From assembly GCF_900156025.1 (NCBI RefSeq), contig NZ_FTMO01000013.1:1-64000 (forward strand): a DNA stretch of 64,000 nucleotides. The letters are read 5' to 3'. The first letter of the stretch is position 1, and every line of letters begins with the position of its first letter. The translations under genes were made by a program, and so were the position numbers. Below the pieces are notes generated by a model, which worked only from the letters and a program-made list of their open reading frames with translations, did not search any database and was not told the DNA's origin. Positions 54,987 to 64,000 of the stretch are shown one piece after another. This DNA comes from Allobosea sp. TND4EK4. Its GTDB lineage: Bacteria > Pseudomonadota > Alphaproteobacteria > Rhizobiales > Beijerinckiaceae.

Positions 54987-57900
54987 ATGCCCATCCTTGC
55001 CCGCCTGCTGCTCGCGCTCACCCTGCTCGTTTCTGCGGCGCCCGCCTTCGCGCAGAAGGCCTATGTGCGCAACGATCTGGCAGCCGATGGGGTGAGGCTC
55101 GAGGAACGGCTGAAACGCGAGGTTGCAGCCGCAAACCGCCCGGCGGCCGATCTCGTGCGGGCTGGCGAGATCGCGCTGGCGCGCGGCGACGCCCGGGCCG
55201 TCCTGCCGCTCGCCAATGCCGCCGTCGTCGCCGACCCCAACAATGCGACCGCCTGGCGCCTGATGGCGCGGGCCGCCACCGGGATCGAGCCGCGCGACTA
55301 CCGCGAGCGCTGGGAGCTGCGCGAGCGCGCCATCACCGCAGCCTATCTGGCCTATAGCCGCGCGGCCGGCCGCGCCGACGAGGCCGCCTCGCTCGGCGTT
55401 CTCGCCCAGACCTTCGAGCGCTACGAACTCTGGCGCCCGGCGCTGACCACCTATCGCCTGAGCCTCGACATCGCGGCCAACCCGGCGCTCCAGAGCGCCT
55501 ATGAGACCCTGCGCGAGAAACGCGGCTTCCGGCTGGTCTCAAACAAGACCGATTCCGACGCCGCCTCCCCCCGCGCCTGCTTCGAGTTCTCTGAAGCCTT
55601 GGCGCGCGGGCGCGTCGATTTCGCGCCCTATGTCGCGATCTCGGGCGGCAAGGGCGACTTCGCCGTCAGCGCCGAGGATCGGCAGATCTGCGTCGACGGG
55701 CTGAAGCATGGCGAGCGCTACGCCATCGTCATCCGCCAGGGCGTGCCCTCCGCCATCCCCGACGAGACGCTGCTGAAATCGGCCGACTACGAGATCTATG
55801 TCCGCGACCGCACCCCTTCGGTGCGCTTCACCGGCAAGAACTACGTCCTGCCGCGCACAGGTCAGCAGGGCATCCCGGTCGTCTCGGTCAATGCCGGCCG
55901 GCTCGACCTCGAGGTGATGCGGATCGGCGACCGCAACCTGATCAACTCGGTCCATTCCGAGGACTTCCTGGGCCAGCTCGGCTCCTGGTCGGCCAAGCAG
56001 ATCGCATCCGACAAGGGGCAGAGCGTCTGGACCGGCACGATGGAGGTGAAGTCCGAACTCAACAAGGACGTCGTCACCGCCTTCCCGGTGGTCGAGGCGG
56101 TCGGCGCGCTCAAGCCCGGCGTCTATGTGATGTTCGCCAAGCCTTCGGGCGGGGCGGCCTCGGTGCCGGCCGGCGACGACGGCGACGGCTACGATGACGG
56201 CTCCACCCGCGCGACGCAGTGGTTCGTCGTCTCCGATCTGGGGCTCACCTCCTTCTCCGGCCCGGACGGCGTGCATGTGCTCGCCCGCTCGCTCGCCGAT
56301 GCCAGGCCCGTCGCCAATGCCGAGATCCGGCTGATCGCCAGGAACAACGAGGTGCTCGGCACCGCCAGGACCGACGCCAACGGCTATGCCCGCTTCGATG
56401 CCGGCCTCGCCAAGGGCGAGGGCGGCAATGCGCCGGGCCTCGTCACCGCCGGCCTCGCTGAGGATTACGGCTTCCTCGACCTGAAGCAGACCGCCTTCGA
56501 TCTGTCGGATCGCGGCGTGAAGGGCCGTGTCGCCCCCGCCGGGCTCGACGCCTATCTCTACACCGAGCGCGGCGTCTATCGCTCCGGCGAGACGGTGTTC
56601 CTGACCACGCTGCTGCGCGATGCGAAGGGCGCTGCCGTCACCGGCCTGCCGCTGACGCTCGTCGTCAAGCGCCCGGACGGCGTCGAGTACCGCCGCCGTC
56701 AGGTCGAGGACCAGGGCGCCGGCGGCCGGGCCTATTCGATCCCGCTCATTGCGGGCGCCGCGACCGGCACCTGGCGCGTGCTGGCTTATTCCGACCCCAA
56801 GGGCCAGCCGATCGGCGAGACCTCCTTCCTCGTCGAGGACTACGTTCCCGAGCGGCTGGAGCTGACCCTCACGCCGAAGGCGCCGGTGCTTCAGGCCGGC
56901 CAGCCGGCCGAGCTCGACGTCGCAGCCCGCTACCTCTATGGCGCACCCGGCTCCGCCCTCGACGTCACCGGCGCGATGACGTTGCGCGCCGCAAGCCAGA
57001 GCGCGATTCCCGGATTCAAGGACTATCAGGTCGGCCTGACCGACGAGGCCTTCGACCCGGTGCAGACCGAGTTCGAGGAGAGCGCCACCACCGACGCCGC
57101 CGGCAAGGCGACGATCTCGAACCCCGTCCAGCAGGCCGAGACCAACCGCCCGCTCGAGGTCGAAATGACCGTGCGCGTCGGCGAGCCCGGCGGGCGGGCC
57201 ATCGCGCGCTCCGTGACGCTGCCGATCGTGCCCAAGGGCGCGGCCATCGGTGTGCGCAAGGCCTTCAAGGATGGCGATCTGGGCAACGGCCAGACCGCGA
57301 GCTTCGACGTCATCATGGCAAGCGGCGACGGCAGGCGCATCGCCCGGCCGGGCGTGAAATGGGTGCTCTCCAAGGTCCGCCGCAACTATCAGTGGTTCTT
57401 CCAGGACGGCCGCTGGAACTATGAGGGCGTCACCACCACCCGCCGCGTCGCCGATGGCGAGGTCGCGGTCTCGGCCGATGCGCCGGCAAAGATCGCCGCC
57501 CCCGTCGAATGGGGCAATTACCGCCTCGACGTGACCTCGGACGGGGCCGAGGAGGCCGCGACCGCGATCTCCTTCAGCATCGGCTATGAGAGCGACAAGA
57601 CCGCCGATACGCCCGACGTGCTCGATGTCGCCCTCGACAAGGCCTCCTACGCCGATGGCGAGAGCCTGCAGGTGCGGCTCTCGCCGCGCTTCTCGGGCAA
57701 GGCGACGCTCGCCGTGATCACCGACAAGGTCGCCGACCTGCGCACCATCGACATCGCCGAGGGCGGCACCACCGCGTCTATTCCCGTCAAGGCAGAATGG
57801 GGCGCCAGCGCCTATCTCGTCGTGCTCGCGCATCGGCCGATGGACACCGCCGCCAAGCGCCTGCCGGGCCGCGCCATCGGCCTCTCCTGGTTCCAGATCG

Positions 57901-60245
57901 GCAAGGAGCAGCGCACGCTCTCGGTCGATCTCGGCGCGCCCAAACTGGTGCGCCCGCTGACGACACTGTCGCTCCCGGTGAAGCTCGCAGGGTTCACATC
58001 CGGCGAGGAGGCCTATGTCACGGTGGCCGCAGTCGATGTCGGCATCCTCAACCTCACCCGCTATGAGAGCCCGGACCCGAGCCGCTATTTCTTCGGCCAG
58101 CGCCAGCTCGGCCACGATCTGCGCGACCTCTACGGCTATCTGATCGACGGCATGCAGGGTGTGCGCGGTACCATCCGCAGCGGCGGCGACGCCGCCCCGC
58201 AGCTCGAAGGCGAGAAGCCGACGCAGGAGCCGCTCGCCCGCTATTCGGGCGTGGTCAAGGTCGGGGCTGACGGCACGGCGAAGGTCGAGTTCGAGCTGCC
58301 CGCCTTCAACGGCACGGTGCGCGTCATGGGCGTCGCCTGGTCGGCCGGGCGCACCGGGCAGGCCAGCGCGGATGTGATTGTGCGCGACCAGGTGGTGGCG
58401 CAGGCGACGCTGCCGCGCTTCCTCGCCATCGGCGACCAGTCGCGCTTCTTCCTCCAGGTCGACAATGTCGAGGGCCCTGCCGGTGCCTATACCGTCGATC
58501 TCGACGTGAAGGGGCCGGTCCTGGTGGCCGCCGACGCGACCCGTCGCACCATGCAGCTCGCGGCCGGCGCCCGCACGCAGATGACGATTCCCGTCACCGC
58601 CGCAGGCCTCGGCCGCGCCGAATTCGATGTCCGCGTCTCCGGACCAAACGGCGTCGGCACGGTGCAGAACCTCGCCGTGCAGGTGAAGCCCTCGGCTGCG
58701 ACGCTGGCCCGCCGCATCGTCCGCTCCATCCCGGGCAATGGCGGGTCCGTCACCGTCTCGGCCGATCTGCTGGCCGATCTCGTTCCGGGTTCGGGACAGG
58801 TTTCGGTGTCGGTCTCGCCCTTCGCGTCGCTCGACGTGCCGGCGCTGCTCAAGGCGCTCGACCGCTACCCCTATGGCTGCACCGAGCAGACCGTCTCGCG
58901 CGCCCTGCCGCTGCTGGCGGTGAACCAGCTCGCCTCGATGGAGAAGCTCGCGCTCGACGACAAGGCCGATGAGCGCGTCCAGAATGCGATCGAGCGCGTG
59001 CTCGCCCGCCAGGGCGGCAACGGCTCCTTCGGGCTCTGGAGCGTCGGCGGCGACGATCTCTGGCTCGATGCCTTCGTCACCGACTTCCTGACGCGGGCCC
59101 GCGAGAAGCAGTTCGCGGTGCCGGCCATCGCCTTCAACCTCGCGCTCGACCGGCTGCGCAACCAGGTCGTCAACACCGGCGACATCAACAAGGGGGAGGC
59201 GGCCGGCATCGCCTATGCGCTCTATGTGCTGGCCCGCAACGGCCGGCCGGTGATGGGCGACCTGCGCTATCTCGCCGACAACAAGCTCGGCGATTTCGGC
59301 ACCGCGCTCGGCCGCGCGCAGATCGGCGCCGCGCTGTCGGCGCTGGGCGACCGTACCCGCGGCCGCGCCGCCTTCTCCAGCGCGCTCGGGCTGTTGCAGC
59401 AGGCGAGCGATGACGGGCTCTCGCGGCCCGATTACGGCTCGCGCCTGCGCGATGGCGCCGGCGTGCTGGCCCTGATCGCCGAATCGAACGGCGAGCGCGC
59501 CGACATCACGCGCGCCGTGTCGATCCTCGACGCCACCCGCAACAGCGCCCGCTACAGCTACACCTCGACGCAGGAGCAGAGCTGGATGGTGCTGGCCGCA
59601 CAGGCCATGGCCAAGGACGCCGAGGGCATGACGCTGACCGTCGACGGCGCCTCCCGCAAGGGCCCGCTCTACCGCACGATTGCCGCCGAGGCGCTGGAAG
59701 CCCGGCCGCTGACCATCGCCAATCCCGGCAGCGCCAATGCCCAGGCGGTCATCACCGTTGCCGGCATCCCGACGGCGCCGGAGCCGGCGCTGAACCAGGG
59801 CTTCGGGCTGGAGCGCGTGATCTACACGATGAAGGGCGAGCGGGCCGACCCCGCCCGCCTGCGCCAGAACGAGCGCTATGTCGTGGCGCTGACGGTGACC
59901 GAGGCCGCCCCGCGCTTCGGGCGCCTGCTGCTGGTCGATCCGGTTCCGGCCGGGCTGGAGATCGAGAACGCAAACCTGACGGAGGGCGCCTCGACCGCGG
60001 GGCTCGACTGGCTGAAGCAGGAGGTCTCGCCGGTCCACACCGAGGCCCGCGACGACCGCTATGTCGCGGCCTTCGAGCGGATGGGCGGAAAGAACGACAA
60101 GCTCTCCTACACCGTCGCCTACATCGCCCGCGCCGTCTCGCCCGGCCGCTACGTCTCGCCCGCGGCCGTGATCGAGGACATGTACCGGCCCGACCGCTTC
60201 GGCCGCACGGGCTTCGGCACGGTGGAGATCAGCTCGGCGCGGTGA
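54987..60245 (+). CDS. Bacterial alpha-2-macroglobulin
   Basis: A 1752-residue exported protein of the YfhM/ECAM type that traps attacking proteases in the periplasm. The signal peptide is residues 1-23 (MPILARLLLALTLLVSAAPA...FA). Macroglobulin (MG) repeats make up the N-terminal two thirds, including a bait-like region. The thioester motif CTEQ is intact at residue 1298 (PYGCTEQTVSRAL), followed by the alpha-helical thioester domain (GGNGSFGLWSVGGDDLWLDA). ATG at 54987 has AGAGG seven bases upstream. The stop overlaps the start region of pbpC, the usual partner gene, whose product repairs peptidoglycan. Confidence 0.95.
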   Translation: MPILARLLLALTLLVSAAPAFAQKAYVRNDLAADGVRLEERLKREVAAANRPAADLVRAGEIALARGDARAVLPLANAAVVADPNNATAWRLMARAATGIEPRDYRERWELRERAITAAYLAYSRAAGRADEAASLGVLAQTFERYELWRPALTTYRLSLDIAANPALQSAYETLREKRGFRLVSNKTDSDAASPRACFEFSEALARGRVDFAPYVAISGGKGDFAVSAEDRQICVDGLKHGERYAIVIRQGVPSAIPDETLLKSADYEIYVRDRTPSVRFTGKNYVLPRTGQQGIPVVSVNAGRLDLEVMRIGDRNLINSVHSEDFLGQLGSWSAKQIASDKGQSVWTGTMEVKSELNKDVVTAFPVVEAVGALKPGVYVMFAKPSGGAASVPAGDDGDGYDDGSTRATQWFVVSDLGLTSFSGPDGVHVLARSLADARPVANAEIRLIARNNEVLGTARTDANGYARFDAGLAKGEGGNAPGLVTAGLAEDYGFLDLKQTAFDLSDRGVKGRVAPAGLDAYLYTERGVYRSGETVFLTTLLRDAKGAAVTGLPLTLVVKRPDGVEYRRRQVEDQGAGGRAYSIPLIAGAATGTWRVLAYSDPKGQPIGETSFLVEDYVPERLELTLTPKAPVLQAGQPAELDVAARYLYGAPGSALDVTGAMTLRAASQSAIPGFKDYQVGLTDEAFDPVQTEFEESATTDAAGKATISNPVQQAETNRPLEVEMTVRVGEPGGRAIARSVTLPIVPKGAAIGVRKAFKDGDLGNGQTASFDVIMASGDGRRIARPGVKWVLSKVRRNYQWFFQDGRWNYEGVTTTRRVADGEVAVSADAPAKIAAPVEWGNYRLDVTSDGAEEAATAISFSIGYESDKTADTPDVLDVALDKASYADGESLQVRLSPRFSGKATLAVITDKVADLRTIDIAEGGTTASIPVKAEWGASAYLVVLAHRPMDTAAKRLPGRAIGLSWFQIGKEQRTLSVDLGAPKLVRPLTTLSLPVKLAGFTSGEEAYVTVAAVDVGILNLTRYESPDPSRYFFGQRQLGHDLRDLYGYLIDGMQGVRGTIRSGGDAAPQLEGEKPTQEPLARYSGVVKVGADGTAKVEFELPAFNGTVRVMGVAWSAGRTGQASADVIVRDQVVAQATLPRFLAIGDQSRFFLQVDNVEGPAGAYTVDLDVKGPVLVAADATRRTMQLAAGARTQMTIPVTAAGLGRAEFDVRVSGPNGVGTVQNLAVQVKPSAATLARRIVRSIPGNGGSVTVSADLLADLVPGSGQVSVSVSPFASLDVPALLKALDRYPYGCTEQTVSRALPLLAVNQLASMEKLALDDKADERVQNAIERVLARQGGNGSFGLWSVGGDDLWLDAFVTDFLTRAREKQFAVPAIAFNLALDRLRNQVVNTGDINKGEAAGIAYALYVLARNGRPVMGDLRYLADNKLGDFGTALGRAQIGAALSALGDRTRGRAAFSSALGLLQQASDDGLSRPDYGSRLRDGAGVLALIAESNGERADITRAVSILDATRNSARYSYTSTQEQSWMVLAAQAMAKDAEGMTLTVDGASRKGPLYRTIAAEALEARPLTIANPGSANAQAVITVAGIPTAPEPALNQGFGLERVIYTMKGERADPARLRQNERYVVALTVTEAAPRFGRLLLVDPVPAGLEIENANLTEGASTAGLDWLKQEVSPVHTEARDDRYVAAFERMGGKNDKLSYTVAYIARAVSPGRYVSPAAVIEDMYRPDRFGRTGFGTVEISSAR

Positions 60246-62512
60246 TGAGGATGGGGCGCACAGGGCCATCATTCTCGGGCGAAGCGGAGCGAAGCCCGAG
60301 CATGACGCCGCGCCCCGGCCGCCTTCACAAGCTGGCGGTCGCCGCCGGTATCTGCCTGCTCGCGCTCGCCACGGCCGCCACCGCCCTCACCCTCTACGCC
60401 CGCTCCCTCCCGCCGCTCGATCTTTCCCGCGCGGGGGATCGCTCCACCGTGGTGCTCGACCGCGAAGGCCGGCTGCTGCGCCCCTTCCTCACCGCTGACG
60501 GCCGCTGGAAGCTGCCGGTGACCGGCGAGGACGTCGATCCGCGCTATCTCGCCATGCTCAAGGCCTATGAGGACAGGCGCTTTGAGGCCCATCGTGGCAT
60601 CGACCCGCTCGGGATGCTGCGCGCCGCCGGCCAGATGCTGCTCAACGGCCGCGTCGTCTCGGGCGGCTCGACCCTGACGATGCAGGTCGCCCGCCTGCTC
60701 GAGCCGCAGGACGACCGGACCTTGCTGGCCAAGCTTCGCCAGGCCGTGCGCGCGGTCGAGCTGGAGCGGCGCTTCGACAAGGCTGCGATCCTCGACCTCT
60801 ACCTGAACCTCGCCCCCTTCGGCGGCAATCTCGAAGGCGTGCGCGCCGCGAGCTTCGCCTATTTCGGCAAGGAGCCGAAGCGGCTCTCGACCGCCGAGGC
60901 GGCGCTGCTCGTCGCCCTGCCGCAATCGCCCGAGACCCGCAGGCCCGACCGCTTCGCCGAGGCGGCGCGAAAGGCCCGTGCGCGCGTTCTGGCTCGCATC
61001 GAGCGCGCCGGGCTCGCCACCGCAGGCGAGGTCGCGGCAGCAGGCGAGGAGGCGGTTCCGGCCGCGCGGAAGCCCTTCCCGAGCCTCAGCCCTCATGTCG
61101 CCGAACAAATGGTGGCGGAAGTCCCCGCGCAGCGCGTCCACCGCCTCACCCTCGACGCCCGCCTGCAGAAGAGCCTTGAGGCGCTCGCCCATGAGCGCAG
61201 CCTCGGCCTGAGCCCCCAGGTCTCGATCGCCATCCTCGCCATCGGCAACGAAACGGGCGCCGTGCGCGCCTCGGTCGGCGGCGTGGACTACTTTGCCGCC
61301 GAACGGGCCGGCTCGCTCGACCTGACGCGGGCGCTGCGCTCGCCCGGCTCGGCGCTGAAGCCGTTCATCTATGCGCTCGCCTTCGACAACGGCATCGCCC
61401 ATCCCGAAACCATGCTGGAGGACCGCCCGGCCCGCTTCGGCTCCTATGTGCCGGAGAATTTCGACAGGGGCTTCCAGGGCATGGTCAGCGCCCGCAAGGC
61501 GCTCCAGCTCTCGCTCAACGTGCCGACGGTGGAGCTGCTCTCCGCGCTCGGGCCGCAACGTTTCCTCACGAGGCTGCGCGATGCCGGCCTCTCCCTCGCC
61601 TTGCCCAGGGAAGGCGGCGCGCCCGGCCTCGCCGTCGGCCTCGGCGGGCTCGGAATCACCCTGCAGGACCTGACGCGCGGCTATGTCGGGCTGGCGCGCG
61701 GGGGAGAGATGGTGCCGCTGCGGTTCCGGGAGGTGGATTGTTCTTTCGCCGTCATCCTGGGCGAACGGGGGGAGACCCGCGATCGATGCCGGGACGGTTC
61801 AGGCATGGATCCCGGGTCTAAGCCCCGCTCTGCCCGCAATGACGCCACCTCGTTGCCAAATGAACCGGGCAGAGCCCGCCTCGTCACCCCCGTCGCCGCC
61901 TGGTACGTCGCCGACACGCTGCTCGGCGCGCCGCCGCCGCTCAACGCCCCGCCCGGCCGCATCGCCTACAAGACCGGCACCTCCTATGGCTATCGGGATG
62001 CCTGGGCGGTCGGCTTCGATCGCCAGCACACTATCGGCGTCTGGGTCGGCCGGGCCGATAACGGCGCCGTGCCGGGACTGGTCGGCCGCCTCGTCGCGGC
62101 ACCGATCCTGTTCGACGCCTTCGCGAGGCTGGGCATCGATCCGCGCCCCTTCCCGCAGCCGGCCGACGCGATTATCGCCAGCAGCAACCATTTGCCGCCG
62201 CCCTTGCGGCATCTGCGGCAGGACGTGCCCAAGACCGTTGCCGCGATCACGACGCCGCAGCTGCGCCTCGCCTTCCCGCCGGACGGCGCGCGCATCGACC
62301 TGTCGACGGCCAGCCTCGACGGGCTCGCCCAGCTCAATCTCAAGGCGGCCGGGGGCTCGCCGCCCTATACCTGGCTCGTCGATGGCGCGCCGGTCACCGC
62401 GCCCTTGCGCCGCCGCGAGGCCCAATGGGCCCCGCCCGGCAAGGGCTTCATGCGCATCTCTGTGGTAGATGGCAGCGGGGCAAGCGAGAGCGTTTCGGTC
62501 AGGTTGCAGTAG
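60245..62512 (+). CDS. pbpC: Penicillin-binding protein 1C
   Basis: About 755 residues: a membrane anchor (LAVAAGICLLALATAATALTL), a glycosyltransferase domain (YEDRRFEAHRGIDPLG, SGGSTLTMQVARLLE), a transpeptidase domain and a C-terminal BiPBP_C domain. The transpeptidase motifs are SALK (about residue 370), SLN (LQLSLNVPTVE) and KTG (YKTGTSYGYRDAW, about 577). Residues about 502-534 derive from an inserted palindromic repeat (ERGETRDRCRDGSGMDPGSK...) that keeps the frame open. The start is uncertain: ATG 60245 overlaps the macroglobulin stop, but 60269-60307 is repeat sequence and ATG 60302 may be the ancestral start. Confidence 0.9.
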   Translation: MRMGRTGPSFSGEAERSPSMTPRPGRLHKLAVAAGICLLALATAATALTLYARSLPPLDLSRAGDRSTVVLDREGRLLRPFLTADGRWKLPVTGEDVDPRYLAMLKAYEDRRFEAHRGIDPLGMLRAAGQMLLNGRVVSGGSTLTMQVARLLEPQDDRTLLAKLRQAVRAVELERRFDKAAILDLYLNLAPFGGNLEGVRAASFAYFGKEPKRLSTAEAALLVALPQSPETRRPDRFAEAARKARARVLARIERAGLATAGEVAAAGEEAVPAARKPFPSLSPHVAEQMVAEVPAQRVHRLTLDARLQKSLEALAHERSLGLSPQVSIAILAIGNETGAVRASVGGVDYFAAERAGSLDLTRALRSPGSALKPFIYALAFDNGIAHPETMLEDRPARFGSYVPENFDRGFQGMVSARKALQLSLNVPTVELLSALGPQRFLTRLRDAGLSLALPREGGAPGLAVGLGGLGITLQDLTRGYVGLARGGEMVPLRFREVDCSFAVILGERGETRDRCRDGSGMDPGSKPRSARNDATSLPNEPGRARLVTPVAAWYVADTLLGAPPPLNAPPGRIAYKTGTSYGYRDAWAVGFDRQHTIGVWVGRADNGAVPGLVGRLVAAPILFDAFARLGIDPRPFPQPADAIIASSNHLPPPLRHLRQDVPKTVAAITTPQLRLAFPPDGARIDLSTASLDGLAQLNLKAAGGSPPYTWLVDGAPVTAPLRRREAQWAPPGKGFMRISVVDGSGASESVSVRLQ
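60269..60307. repeat. Short palindromic repeat, family C, at the pbpC start
   Basis: TCATTCTCGGGC and GCCCGAGCATGACG flank a GAAGCGGAGC core. It closely resembles the element at 25631-25665. It overlaps the first codons of pbpC and supplies the ATG at 60302. Confidence 0.7.
61750..61844. repeat. Palindromic repeat, family B, inside pbpC
   Basis: A 95-base copy with ends CGTCATCCTGG and GCAATGACG and the core GGCATGGATCCCGGGTC shared with intergenic copies. It lies within the pbpC coding sequence between the SxN and KTG motifs and adds about 32 codons without a stop. Confidence 0.85.
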
Positions 62513-62524
62513 ACCGCCGTCGGG

Positions 62525-62671
62525 GAACCCTCTCCCAAGGGAGAGGGCAGGGCGAGGGGTCGGCCGTTGGACCCTTTTGCTGAGACCTGGCCGCCGCTAC
62601 GGCGACGGGGTGCTCATTGGCCCAGGGGCCAACGCATCACCCTGCCCCTCTCCTTGCGGGAGAAGGGTTCC
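62525..62671. repeat. Large inverted repeat with nested hairpins, family E
   Basis: The left arm GAACCCTCTCCCAAGGGAGA and GGGCAGGGCGAGGGG is mirrored at the right by CACCCTGCCCCTCTCCTTGC and GGGAGAAGGGTTC. Smaller hairpins (CTCCCAAGGGAG, TTGGCCCAGGGGCCAA) lie within. It fills the gap between the convergent pbpC and RND genes and could serve as a terminator. Confidence 0.8.
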
Positions 62672-62734
62672 GCGCGCCCTTTTGTCAGAGGCGTCCGAGG
62701 CGGAAGCGGCTCGCCATGGTGCTTTGAAAGACGG

Positions 62735-64000
62735 CTACTCCGCAGGCGCCGGATGGGCGCCATGTGCCTCGTCATGCGCGCTTTGCCGCGAGCCGTGGAC
62801 CTTCCGCGCCAGATAGCTGTAGGCGACCGGCACGACATAGAGCGTGAGCAGCGTGCCGAAGGTCATGCCGCCGACGATGACCCAGCCGATCTGCGAGCGG
62901 CTTTCGGCGCCCGCGCCATGGGCGATGGCGAGCGGCACGGCGCCCAGCACCATCGCGCCCGTCGTCATCAGGATCGGTCGCAGGCGCAGCTCCGCCGCCT
63001 CGACGAGCGCGTCCAGCGTCTCCTTGCCCTCCTCGCGGAGCTGGTTGGTGAATTCGAGGATCAGGATGCCGTGCTTGGTGATGAGGCCGACCAGCGTGAT
63101 CAGGCCGATCTGGCTGTACACGTTCATCGTGCCCCCGCTGTAATACAGCGCGGCCAGCGCCCCCGTCAGCGAGAGCGGCACCGAGACCATGATCACGATC
63201 GGGTCGACGAAGCTCTCGAACTGCGCCGCCAGCACCAGATAGATGAAGCCGAGCGCCAGCAGGAAGACGACGAAGATGCTCGCCCCCGCCTGCTTGAACT
63301 CGCGGCTCTGGCCGGAATAATCGACCTGCACCGTCGGCGGCAGCACCCGCGCCGTCGCATCCTCCAGCACTTTCAGCGCGTCGCCCAGCGAATAGCCCGG
63401 CGCCGGGATGGCGGTGATCGTCGCCGAGCGCAGCTGGTTGAAGCGGATCAGCTCCTTGGGCGCCACGTTCTCGTCGATCTTGACGAGGCTGGAGAGCTGC
63501 ACCACCGCGCCGCCGCGGCCCACCAGATAGATCGTCTGCAGCGCTTGGGGCGTGTTGCGCTCCGTGCCCTCGACCTGCAGCATCACGTCGTACTGCTTGC
63601 TGTTCATGTTGAAGCGCGTGACCTGCCGTCCGCCCAGCAGCGTCTCCATGGTGCGCCCGATCACATCGACGCCGACACCGAGATCGGCGGCGCGCTGGCG
63701 GTCGATCGTCACCTTGATCTGCGGCTTGTCGAGGATGAGGTTGGTCTCGAGATTGGTCAGCACAGGCGAATTGGAGACCTCGGCCAGCACCTGGTCGACA
63801 TAGCGCTTGATCTGCTCGTAAGGCTCCGAGGAGCGTAGCACGAACTCGACCGGCTTGCTGTTGGCGCCGCCCTGTCCGAGCGAGGGCGGGTTGGTCGCGA
63901 ACAGGCGGATGCCGGGGATCTGCGACAGGTCGCGGGTGATCTGCGCCGCGAGATCCTGCTGCTTGCGCTCGCGCTGCTCCCAGGGCTTCAGCCGCGCGAA
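62735..64000 (-). CDS. RND efflux pump permease, C-terminal part (runs off the window)
   Basis: The last 421 residues of an AcrB/MexB-type (HAE1) resistance-nodulation-division permease; the start is beyond position 64000. The visible part begins within the second periplasmic loop (FARLKPWEQRERKQQD, FATNPPSLGQGG) and continues through PTVQVDYSGQSREF to the C-terminal helices (FVVFLLALGFIYLVLAAQFE, then LILEFTNQLREEGK). Usual homologues are about 1030 residues. The reading frame is open to the window edge. The membrane-fusion partner, normally upstream, is not seen. Confidence 0.93.
   Translation of the reverse strand, partial: FARLKPWEQRERKQQDLAAQITRDLSQIPGIRLFATNPPSLGQGGANSKPVEFVLRSSEPYEQIKRYVDQVLAEVSNSPVLTNLETNLILDKPQIKVTIDRQRAADLGVGVDVIGRTMETLLGGRQVTRFNMNSKQYDVMLQVEGTERNTPQALQTIYLVGRGGAVVQLSSLVKIDENVAPKELIRFNQLRSATITAIPAPGYSLGDALKVLEDATARVLPPTVQVDYSGQSREFKQAGASIFVVFLLALGFIYLVLAAQFESFVDPIVIMVSVPLSLTGALAALYYSGGTMNVYSQIGLITLVGLITKHGILILEFTNQLREEGKETLDALVEAAELRLRPILMTTGAMVLGAVPLAIAHGAGAESRSQIGWVIVGGMTFGTLLTLYVVPVAYSYLARKVHGSRQSAHDEAHGAHPAPAE

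Noticed and set aside
55539..60272. A 1577-codon open frame antisense to the alpha-2-macroglobulin gene
   Set aside because: It is a product of high GC and codon bias. It has a His/Arg/Gly-rich composition with no domains, while the plus strand encodes a clear macroglobulin with its thioester motif.

Overview
The window is a high-GC chromosome segment from an alphaproteobacterium, most likely Hyphomicrobiales. A Bosea- or Methylobacterium-like relative is an inference from gene content. The signs are an F1 ATP synthase cluster atpHAGDC without F0 genes, ethylmalonyl-CoA mutase, a class I lysyl-tRNA synthetase, a PutA without N-terminal DNA-binding domain divergent from an Lrp-type regulator, and many tripartite/ABC uptake genes.

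Layout. Positions 1-1984 have clearly lower GC and carry an excisionase-like gene and an unknown gene. They end exactly at the 3' end of a tRNA-Glu gene, as expected for the edge of an integrated element. Positions 2342-12863 are mostly housekeeping and metabolism: ComF, glutaredoxin, DUF1178, a SleB-type wall hydrolase, ethylmalonyl-CoA mutase, DUF1989, a J-domain protein, BolA, an MFS carrier, a thiolase and an EamA carrier. Positions 13061-20648 hold a D,D-carboxypeptidase, EamA, a CobW GTPase, a GNAT-like protein, an acyl-CoA synthetase and a solute-binding protein. Positions 20770-25071 hold putR-putA and rppH, followed by the atp operon (25150-30300, minus strand). priA and xerC are divergent at 33.2 kb. 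An oligopeptide-type ABC operon without ATPases faces the glucuronate genes uxaC-uxuB across a promoter with a GntR-like palindrome. Then come an M20 amidohydrolase, lysK, an enoyl-CoA hydratase, a tctCBA transporter, a degenerate protease-like protein, an alpha-2-macroglobulin/pbpC pair, and the end of an RND pump that leaves the window.

The unusual parts are four. (1) Dispersed palindromic repeats in several families sit between genes, including inside the atp operon, and one lies in frame inside pbpC. (2) A nitroreductase pseudogene is fused to a decayed second copy of the lysK 3' end. (3) Just beyond that scar is a lower-GC pair of unknown genes: a 461-residue protein with two glycine/serine-rich, beta-hairpin-like stretches, and a lipoprotein. 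(4) Several enzyme-like proteins have apparently lost catalytic residues: a protease-like protein and an SDR protein. No CRISPR array, rRNA or intact insertion sequence was seen.
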